NCBI GenBank assembly: GCA_019054805.1
Contig: JAHQIY010000004.1
Coordinates: forward strand, 2,356,001-2,420,000
Length of the DNA: 64,000 nucleotides
Reading direction: 5' to 3'
Source of the DNA: Brachionus manjavacas
Taxonomy: Eukaryota > Rotifera > Eurotatoria > Ploima > Brachionidae
The notes below the pieces were generated by a model that saw nothing but the letters and a program-made list of their open reading frames with translations, did no database searches and was not told the origin of the DNA. The position numbers and the translations under genes are program-made. Below are positions 45,004-54,479 of this stretch, one piece after another. The number at the start of each line of letters is the position of its first letter. The stretch's first letter is position 1.

Positions 45004-48000
45004 GATAAAAAATTTAGAATGATCGTTTCAAAAAACAACTCTCTTATGAAAAAAAGGTTAGTAGTTACACATTGGAATTGTTTTAATCTTCCCAGTAAGA
45101 CTAAACTTTTGGAAAATTTTTTGGTCCAGAACTGTCCCGACATTGTTTTGCTCAATGAAATAAAAATTGATTTGAGTGAATCAAATATTTATTTAGACTT
45201 TAAAAACTATCACTCAATAACTAAACCACGCAATAGATATGGAGGAGGAGTAGCTATTTTGATTAAAGAAGGAATTGATTTTTTACAAGACTTTTCTTTT
45301 GAGCACTTTAATTGTGAACTGCTTTGTATTAAACTTAATCTAGGAAAGAGTAATGAAATATCTGTGTTTAGTCTATACAATCCACCCAACAAATTACTTA
45401 ATTTTGAGCTATTTAAAACAATAAAAAGGAGCTGTAGAAACTACATTTTGTGTGGGGACCTTAACGCCAGGACGAAGCAAATAGGCTGTTTAGGAGAAAA
45501 TGAAAACGGCTCATTGTTAGAAAAAATAATCAATGAATTAGATTTTTCAGTGATTAACGACAAATGTCCTACATATAATATTTTTAATAGGAAATACTTT
45601 GAAATTCTTGACCTTTTTTTAGTTTCTTCTTCATTAATAGATAAAGTTACTGATTTTTGTGTTCTCAATGGTCAAGATATGACTTGTGACCATTTTCCAA
45701 TTGAAGCATCTATTTCCATTGACTACTTAATTAAAAGCAAATCAACAATTAGGAAATTCAACTATAAAAAAGCAAACTGGCAACTATTTAGAGACACCTT
45801 AAATGAAGATGGAGATTACCTTAGTGAAAACACACTTTCAATAGATGAGCTGAATAACCAAATTACAAAAAATCATTTCTGCTTCACATAAATGCATACC
45901 TTATCAATCAGAGAAAATATACAAAACGAGTCTATCACCAGATATAGTTATGCTGATCAAAGAACGTAGAAAAATTAGAAGAAACTTTCAAAGATCTCGT
46001 TGTCCGTTACTTAAGAAAAGATTTAATCACTTAACCTCAGAGTTAAAAATCTCAGTAAGAAAATTCTGGAATCAAAATTGGTTTGATTTCATTCAGAAAA
46101 TGGGGAAAAATCCACTTTCAAGCAGGCCTTTTTGGAAAAAAATAAACAAATTTAGAACACAGAAAGGATCAAAATTGATTCCAAATTTGATCTCAAATAA
46201 CAAGGAATTAAAAACTGATAATGAAAAAGGAAAATGCTTCGGAGATATATTATCTTCAACATTTAGTCCTCACTCTGATTTAATAGATACTGAAAAAGAT
46301 AATGAAATAATTAGCTTTAATTTTGAATACCTCAAAAATTACAATCAGTGTAATCTCAATGATCCTATCTGCCCAATCGAACTTATACTGGCTTTAAAAA
46401 GACTGAAGACTGAAGCGGCTTCAGGACCTGACCAAATACATAATCTAATGCTTAAAAATTTACCAAGAAATTCCTTAATAGAAATCTCAAAACTATTTAA
46501 CTTATCTCTGCGACATGGTATTATTCCTAAATCATGGAAAACTGCGAACATAACTTTGATTCAAAAAAATGCATCTTCTCCACAAGATCCTTCAAACTAT
46601 AGACCAATCAGTATAACAAGTTGCCTAGGAAAGTTACTTGAGCGTATAATCTACACAAGACTCTACAATTTTTTAGAAAAAATTTATTACTTATCCAGGA
46701 ACAATCAGGATTTAGGAAACATCGGAGAACTTCCGATAATCTTTACTTTTTGATTCAAAAAATTGTTGAGTCATTTAATAGAAAGAAAAGAGTTTGTTCC
46801 CTTTTCTTTGATATTTCTAAAGCCTTTGATAGGGTTTGGCACGAAGGTTTAATTTATAAATTAATAAAAATAAATCCACCACAATACTTAATTAACTGGA
46901 TTAGATCCTTCTTAGACTCAAGGACATTTAGGGTGAATGTGAATGACAACCTGAGCGACGAATATCAAATAACTGCAGGTGTTCCTCAAGGCTCAGTTAT
47001 TAGTCCTCTTTTATTTAGCATTTATATTAATGATATCCCTAAAAGAAACAAAACAAATATTGAATACTCTCTTCTTTTTGCAGATGATCTAGTTACTTTT
47101 TTTACTTACAACAAAAAGGGGCATCTTGAAAATAAGATAAATAAATACACCAACGAGCTAGAACAATGGCTAATTAAGTGGAAAATGAAGATGTCAGTTG
47201 AAAAGTCGTGTTCAGTAGTATTCTCTAAGTACAAGAAAGAAAGTGATAATCTTAACTTAAAAATTTATGGAAATAGAATAAAAAGCCAAAAAGAAATAAA
47301 GTTTCTAGTTATTAAATTTGATTCTAAATTAAATTTTAATACACTGGTTGATGAAATAAAAGAACGCTGCAATACAAGGCTAAATCTAATTAAGATTCTG
47401 TCAAACAAAAAATGGGGTCTTAATCAAAAAACGTTGGGAAATCTTTATAAATCTTTAGTTGGTTCAATTCTAGACTATTCGTTTCCTTGCTTGAATTCAT
47501 TTTCAGAAAATAATATCAAAAAGTTACAAGCAATTCAGAATACAGCAGTCAGATCTATCCTCAGATTAAAATATGATACTCCCTCCAGCATCATGCATCA
47601 GGAGGCTTTTAATAAACTTAAATTACTGACAGTCTCGAATCGACTTCTTGAGTTGAGTGAGAGATATGTTGGGACAGGACTGAGTAATTCCATTCCATTG
47701 GTTGTCAGACTGGTGGATGAATACAAAGCGGGTTTCGAATCAAGAAATATCGAATACCCGACTCCATTGTGTAATTGCTACCTTACAATTTCCTCTTTTT
47801 TTCCTGAAACCTAAACTATGTAAACCTGAATGACCTAAAACTCTCTTTATCATATATCTTTTTTATATCTATTAACTCTTACAAACTTTATTTTTATTTT
47901 ATTTTCTTTTTCCTTATTTTTTGATTTTATTTTACTTAACTTTTATTAATTTTTTATTTTTTATTTTTACTCTGAAGGAGCTTTAGCTCGGTACAGTTAA

Positions 48001-48015
48001 CAAATAAATAAAAAA
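45004..48015 (+). mobile_element. LINE B, sense part (ORF2 and 3' end)
   Basis: Begins in the ORF1-ORF2 gap (AAAATTTAGAATGATCG) and runs through ORF2 to the 3' hairpin GGAGCTTTAGCTCGGTACAG and an AACAAATAAATAAA tail ending near 48015. Nearly identical to LINE A over its whole length. It abuts the right copy of the 640-bp inverted duplication at 48020. Confidence 0.92.
45019..47814 (+). pseudogene. LINE B ORF2: endonuclease and reverse transcriptase
   Basis: From ATG 45019 (MIVSKNNSLMKKR) the frame passes intact through the spot where A is shifted. It then loses two A's in a run near 45867 (A6 here, A8 in A) and one A near 46677 (A6 here, A7 in A). The three blocks (to 45891; 45950-46753; 46750-47814) together give the whole endonuclease, RT and C-terminal domain, with the same motifs as A, including GVPQGSVISPLL and FADD. 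Substitutions against A are few, for example FLVIKF for FLGIKF and NIEYS for NIEHS. Non-functional as read. Confidence 0.9.
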
Positions 48016-48019
48016 TAAA

Positions 48020-48665
48020 TATATATTTAAAATTTTATTTTAAATTTGGAAAAAATAATAGCGTCGTCACGTGACAAACCTAAACATAAAATTTGTATGT
48101 TAGCCATGTCGCTAGCTAGTCCAAACGAAATTCATCGATGGATTTTCAAGAATTCGTTTACAATTACTGGTTCAACAAAATATGGATAATCGAATTTAAC
48201 TCGGCGTTTAACTCACAAAATATTTATAATCGGACATCAATATTAATGGAGCAAATTTTAGTCTGGAAGACGCAAACAAATTACCGGTTCTTAGAAGGTA
48301 CAGTACTTTTCTTTTAACTTCTTACCCAGTAATTTTAAATGCGAACTATTCCAGAATTTTTTTGGTGCCCTTCGAATTGATGAGTTTAAAATCGAGAACA
48401 TCTCTTAAGAAAATTATAAAGATAGACCTATTAAGAATGGAGTTAAAAGGGTGAAAATTTCTTAGCAAAAAAAAAAAATATAATTAAAACCATTTCTGGC
48501 CCTGCTAATATTTAACCCAAATATGTACCATAGCTGTCAAATCCAAATAAAAAAAAAGGTTTAATCTAATAAGCTTTATTTATAAAATAATCTAAAATGA
48601 AGAAACGGCCGTCCTAAGCCAAAAATTAATTTATTTCGTTTAATTTCAAAAGGAAAATTAAAGTT
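48020..48665 (+). repeat. 640-bp inverted duplication, right copy
   Basis: Plus-strand counterpart of 43095-43745: TATATTTAAAATTTTATTTT at the start, GCGTCGTCACGTGAC, the ORF1-like remnant, then CCATTTCTGGCCCTGC and ACGGCCGTCCTAAGCC near the end. Only a few differences, such as CAAACCTAAACAT against CAAACTTTAACAT. Confidence 0.8.
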
Positions 48666-48870
48666 TTGATTAAATGACGATCAGCGTTGGTTGCACTTAA
48701 ATAATGATTTGCGCCAACGCATGTTTTTGTTTTCTAAAACTGTGTTGTTTGAAATTAAAGTTTCAAACAACAACTTTGTGCCAAGCCTATGGCTAAATAT
48801 AAGCAAATAAATAATGCGCAAAACTTTAGTCTCTAACGTTCAGACGCTCGTTATAGATGCTGTGATATCT
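48666..48870. repeat. Hairpin-rich spacer
   Basis: Two inverted repeats: GCGTTGG/CCAACGC (48684-48690 and 48714-48720), and GTTGTTTGAAA/TTTCAAACAAC (48744-48754 and 48761-48771, 6-base loop). No coding frame. Confidence 0.6.
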
Positions 48871-50704
48871 CAACATTACAATAGCTGATAATTTGAAATC
48901 GATATAAAGACAAAAAATTGACTACAGTGAGATCCACGTAGAACAAGAATAAATTCAGACAAACACGGACGGTAATGTAGAGCAAATGCCAAAAACACCA
49001 GAATAACCAAATGTCCCAAATGATCAAAACTCTATAGCATTTCTACTCTTAAATGCTCAAATTTTAATAACTCCAGTCCTAAAAGAACACTTATATATTA
49101 GACAATCTCCAGTTCAACCGCTGGTGCCGACATCTGTTCAAAATGTTAAAAAAATCGATAAAATTTTGATCATTATGTCCAAACTAGAAACCAAATCAAA
49201 AGACAATCCGAAACAGAGCAAGAAGAATACGATCCAAAAAAAAGTATTTAGAGTCAGAAGACGAAGACGACGATACATTTGAGTTAGAAATGACTTCGTC
49301 GAAACACCATACAAAAGAAATTACACACCCAGAAGGTAAATCTACAATGGAAACATACGTAGTTACTCAAAAACTAGATAGCCCATATAAATTTGATGAA
49401 TGCTTAAAATGAATATTTCCAATTGCATAAAAAAAAAGAAATCCTTAAAAAAAAGGTAAGTGATTACACATTTAAATTGTGCTAATCATCCTAGTAAGGT
49501 TAAACTTTTAGAAAATTTTTTGGCCCTGAAAAGTCCTGATAAAGTATTACTTAACGAAATAAAAATTGATTTGAGTGAATCAAATATTTACTTTGATTTT
49601 AATAATTACATTCAAATTACTAAGCCACGTAATAAATTTGGAGGAAAATTGGCTATTTTAGTTAAGAAAGGAATAGAATTTATTCAAGACTTTACATTTG
49701 AAGAGTTTTCCTCAGAGATTCTTTCAATTAGGTTAAAATCTGGAATAAATAATCAATTTTAGGTGTTTAGCCTTAACAACCCAACAAATGTACTTCTTAA
49801 TTTTGTTTTTTGTAAAAATAAATAGAAAATGTAAAAACTTTATTCTTGGCGGTGATCTAAACGCTCCAAGTAGGTAGTCTAGGAGAAAATCAAAATGGAA
49901 TTATTTTGGAAAGGATAATTAATGAATAAGATTTTTCCGTAATCAATGACACTACCCCTACTTTTAATATCTTTAATAGAGAAAATTTTGCAATACTTAA
50001 TTTGTTTTTAGTTTCATCCTTAGAAATAAAAAAAAATAATTGAGTTTCGAGTTCTCAATAATCAAGATATGACAAGTGACCATTTTCCAATCGAAACCTT
50101 CATAGCTTTCGAGTTAGTATTACAAGCTGTCTGGGTTAACTGCTTGAACGAATTATTTTCTAAAGATTATATGATTTCGTGGAGAAAAATTCGTTGCTAA
50201 TCCAGGAACAATATGGTTTTAGAAAACATCGAAGAACAGCAGATAATTTAGTTCCCCTTATCCAAATCATTTAATAGAATGAAAAAATATGTTGCTTATT
50301 TTTTGACTTTTCCAAAGCTCTCTACAAGGTTTGGCTGAAGGTATAGTTTTTAAGATTTTAAAGGTAAATATACCTGCCTATTTTATTTATTGGATTAAAT
50401 CATTTCTTAGTTGTAGAACATTTAAGGTAAATATAAATGATCACATTAGTGATGAATTCAAAATATCTGCTGGCGTTCTTCAAGAATCAGTTTCTAGTCC
50501 TTTATTATTTAGTATATTTATTAATGATATTCCGAAAAGAAAAAAATCTAATATTGAATATTCACTTCTCTTTGAAGACGATCTTGAACTTTTTTTATTT
50601 TTAAAAAAAATTCAAGTAGAAAATTTGGCTTTTCAAGTAGAAAATGAAGATTTAGGTTGAAAAGTCTTGCTCAATGATTTTCAGTAAAAAGAATAAAGAA
50701 CTTA
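48871..50704 (+). mobile_element. LINE C, left part (decayed family-A relative)
   Basis: An ORF1 C-terminal relic (about 48950-49410, PVLKEHL against PVLEDHL in A) is followed by an endonuclease block at 49440-49762 (THLNCANHPSKVK, LNEIKIDLSESNIYF) and more EN to SDHFPIE near 50085. After a deletion of roughly 1 kb the RT resumes at about 50107 (ITSCLG, QEQYGFRKHRRTADN, GVLQESVSSPLL and FEDD in place of FADD). Stops and frameshifts are frequent. Similarity ends near 50704, where family-D LINE sequence begins. Confidence 0.8.
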
Positions 50705-52794
50705 TTTGAGAATTTAAATATTCAGGAAATGTAAAATGAGTTTATTTTCTATGTCGGCGAAGCTAGTAATCGATTCATTCCAGTGACAGATGGCTCTAAA
50801 AAGAAAAGTATCTCAAAACCTTTAATAAAAGATGATCTCAAGATCTTAATTAGGAATGAAAAAAATCTTAGATACAGATATTGTTCATGTAACTGGAAAG
50901 ATATGAATCTTTAAAATGATTACAAAAGTATCTGTAAATAAGTTTCTTCAGGAATAAAAATAGCCAGACTAACTAATGAACAAAATTTAGTGGATAAAGC
51001 TAAGAAAAATCCAAAACTACCAAACAAATATCTAAATGATCAACAAGAGAATCAAAAAAAGCATTAAAAAAGTCAAACAATGAATTAACGCAAGAACCGA
51101 AAGAGATATCAAATCTTCTAAATAAATGTTTTCAAGATGTTTTTGTTATTGAACAAGATGGGGAACCTTTTGTAGCTGAATTTAATGAAAAATATTCAGA
51201 ATATATTGACATTGAACCAAATGATATTAGTTTTGAAGTGGTTTATAAAAAATTAAAGACCTAATCAAAATAAATCATGTGGTGTAGACAAGCTCATCCG
51301 CTTTTGCTAAAAAACTGTGCAGACGCCATTACTGTTCCTTTAACTTTAATTTTCAGAAAGTCTTTATCTAATGGTCAGTTTCCAATATAATTCAGGTCAG
51401 CAAATATTACTCCATTAATTAAAAAAGGTGATAAATCAACGGCCAGCAATTATCGTCCTGTGTTTTTTACTTCAATTCTTTGCAAAATTATGGAAAGCAC
51501 AATAAGAACCAAAATGGAAGACTATCTTTATGGGAAATATTATATCTAAAGAACAGCATGGGTTTGTCAAGAAAAAGTCATGTACATCTAATCTTCTGGA
51601 ACCTCTAAATTTCATCTCAATGAGTCAAGACAAAATTATTCCTGTTGATGCAATTCTGCTTGATTTTGCGAAAGCATTTGATACTGTTCCGCACAGACGA
51701 CTAATAGCTAAATTCAAAGCGTATGGCTTTGATGGCCTGGCACTAAAATGGATTGAAGCTTTCTTGAAAAATAGAAGACAACGAATTGTTCAAGATGAAA
51801 TTTTGTCGGATTGGGTTGAGATTTTTAGCGGTGTACCACAAGGGTCAGTGATTGGTCCACTATTGTTCGTTTTGTATATCAATGATCTACCAAAAGTAAT
51901 AGAGAATATTGTCAAAATGTATGCAGATGATACTTAAATATTCTCGCAAATGGTATCAGAAATAAGCGCAGTGAAACTACAATCAGATTTAGATTTAATT
52001 TTCAAGTGGACTCAAGATTGGCTTCTTCTCTTCAACACATCAAAATGTGTGGTTATGCATTACGGTCATAAAAACAAAGAATTCACTTATTTTATTTATG
52101 GTAAACAATTATCAACGTCTGAAACCGAAAGAGGTCTTGAAGTTATCTTCAATACAAATCTCAAATGGAAAAATCAAGTGATAGAGGCTACAAACAAAGC
52201 AAATCAAATGTTAAGTCGCATCAGGAAATCATTTGCTCGTTTTCATTGTAAGTTTTCTATATCATTGTATTTAACTTTTGTTCGTCCTCTTTTAGAATTT
52301 GCGATGCATGTATGGTCTTAAGTTGGACTGTGAGAATGTTGGAAGGATTCAACGAAATTTGTTTCTTCAATTAGAAACAAACCGTATGAAAGCAGATTGA
52401 AGGCTTTGAACATTCCAAATCTGGTGGAAAGAAGAAAAAGGGGTGATCTAATTCAATTATACAAGTTCATGCATGGAATAGAATTGGTTGAAAAAAGCAA
52501 CAATTTTAATGTCACAAAAATCCAAGAAAGAGGTCACTGATTCAAATATCTCAAAGAAATTTCGAGGCTCCAACATAGAGATAACTTTTTTTTTCAACAG
52601 AACCGCTAACATATGGAACTCACTGCCAAATCAATTAGTTGAAGCCCCCAATGTTAACAGCTTTAAAGCAGGCATTGATTTCTGGATGATAAGTAATCAA
52701 TCACATCAGCTGTCATAGTGTGCGTTATCAGCACACTCTCTGGCTAGCCAGCTACAGTCAAAACTACCACTTATGCTACTACTAATTCTTTGAT
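50705..52794 (+). mobile_element. LINE D (CR1/L2-like), nested inside LINE C
   Basis: 5'-truncated LINE of a different family. Linker at 50705-51160 (same as 6551-7212 inverted), then the RT: PLIKKGDKSTASNYRPVFFT, EQHGFVKKKSCTSNL, LDFAKAFDTVPHRRL, GVPQGSVIGPLL and catalytic YADD in 51530-51937. A stop follows, then the thumb region 51950-52321, then TANIWNSLPNQLVEAPNVNSF to 52718. The 3' end has GCTGGCTAGCCAGAG-type stem sequence (GGCTAGCCAGC at about 52742) and a CTACTACTAA tail. LINE C resumes immediately after. About four lesions; non-functional. Confidence 0.85.
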
Positions 52795-53385
52795 AGGATC
52801 TATTCTAGATTATTCTTTTCCTTGTCTTTACTTTCTTTCAGAAACTAATATAAAATGGTAAGAAGTAATACAAAATTCAGCAGTTCGTTCTATACTAAAA
52901 TTAAGATATTAAACTCCCTCCAACATATTACATCATGAGGCATATAATAAACTTAAACTACTAACAGTCTTAAATCGACTTTTGAGTTAAGTGAGAGATA
53001 TGTTAGGGCAGGGCTGAGCAACTCTGTTCCACTGGTTGTCAGACTGGTGGAAGAATATAACAAAGGTTTCGAATTAAGAAATATCGAGTACCCAACTGCA
53101 TTGTGTAATTGCTACCTTACTATTTCTTCTTTTTTTCCTGAACCATCAAATGTTTAAAAAATGTATTCTGTAACTCTCTATCTTTATCATTTCTTAATAT
53201 TATTTTATTTATTTTTAATTTTAATACCTCCTATTTTTTAACTTATATTATTTTTACTTTTTTTTCTTATTTTTTACTTTTATTTTATTCTAATTAACTT
53301 TATTTTAATTTTTATTTTATTTTTGTTTTTTAAAATCTGAAGGAGCTTAAGCTCGATACAGAAATACAAATAAATAAATAAAATC
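52795..53385 (+). mobile_element. LINE C, right part and 3' end
   Basis: Resumes with the ORF2 C-terminal domain (IGSILDYSFPCLY, KLKLLTVLNRL, LSNSVPLVVRLVEEYNKGFE-like) in broken frames. It ends with the family hairpin GGAGCTTAAGCTCGATACAG and an AAATACAAATAAATAAATAA tail at about 53340-53385. About 75 codons between left and right parts are missing, so the LINE D insertion was accompanied by a deletion. Confidence 0.8.
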
Positions 53386-53454
53386 AAAATTCAAATGAAA
53401 ATAAAATCATTATTTTAAATTCAACTAAACAACTCAATCTACTCAATCTTTGCA

Positions 53455-53947
53455 ATGGCAGAATCATCAACAAGTTATGAATTTGTTCAACTTCAAAACC
53501 TTAATGAAAATCTAGCTAATGAAGATTCGTTAAGGGACGCCGAAGAAATCGAACATGTGACAACCAAAAAGACTCGTGGGAAAAATAGAAAATATAAAAG
53601 TTTCTATTTCTTACGCTAAGGACGTACCGCTTGGTGATAACAGAAAAAAATGAAGACCAGCAAAGAACGGCAAAACTCTTCAAAAGTAACCTTCAGAAAT
53701 AGCAACCAATGCATGCGAAAATGACGACGAGGTTGACGATGATTCACTTTTAATTGAATTTGTAGAACATGTTGAAATCACTGATATACCTGGTATCGAT
53801 ATCAGTAATGAATCACTAGAAAATTTTCGGCCATTACTACAAGTTACTGCTAAAAAAAGAGGCAGAAAACCTGGATCTAAAAACAAACCTAAAGAATCTT
53901 CAGAATCGTTGGCTTCTGTAAGATCTAGCAAAAGATTTAAAAAATAA
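53455..53947 (+). pseudogene. Broken gene with C-terminal AT-hook
   Basis: ATG 53455 opens 54 codons (MAESSTSYEFVQLQNLNENL at the start, then TKKTRGKNRKY) ending in TAA at 53619. After about 70 bp a second frame (about 53691-53947) reads an acidic block (DDDSLLIEFVEHVEITDIPG) and then an AT-hook (KKRGRKPGSKNKPKE) before TAA at 53947. AT-hooks bind the DNA minor groove. The break is a frameshift or an unrecognised intron. It sits between two LINE 3' ends and could be either a host nuclear protein or a transposon ORF. Confidence 0.4.
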
Positions 53948-54289
53948 TTTTTTTATGTTTTATATCATTTAAAAAAAATTATATCATTTTCGGTGTTTTT
54001 TATAATAAAATAAAAATTTATATCTAGTTTTTTAAATCATTTTTTTATAGCATTGATTTAATATATAAAAAAAATAAAATGCGTTTTAAATCAGTTTCGA
54101 GAATTTGGCTATTAAATTACTTTATTCAATTTGTTCACATAATCTTAAAATTGTTCGTCGAAATCTTTTTTGAACAAAAAAATTGGGTGAACCAATAGAT
54201 TGAATATAAACTTTAATCTAAATAAATTCTATTTATCTATTTTTTATTTTATTTTAATATTATTTAACTTATTTTTAGTTTTTTCAAAT

Positions 54290-54337
54290 TTTTTTATTCT
54301 GAAGGAGCATTTGCTCGGTAAAAAATAAATAAATGAA
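54290..54337 (+). repeat. LINE A-family 3' terminus scrap
   Basis: ATTCTGAAGGAGCATTTGCTCGGTA followed by AAAAATAAATAAATGAA: hairpin (GAGC-ATTT-GCTC) plus tail, with no ORF2 sequence in front. Shortest 5'-truncated member in the window. Confidence 0.65.
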
Positions 54338-54479
54338 TTGTTTAAATGTTAGAAAAGAATTTTCAATATTTTTTTCAAATTTAAAATAAAAAATAAAACT
54401 CATTCTATTTAACTAAAAAGTTCTCCCAAGTCATTCCCAAACATACCCTCTTGCTCAAACATAAACTAGGTGGTCAATA

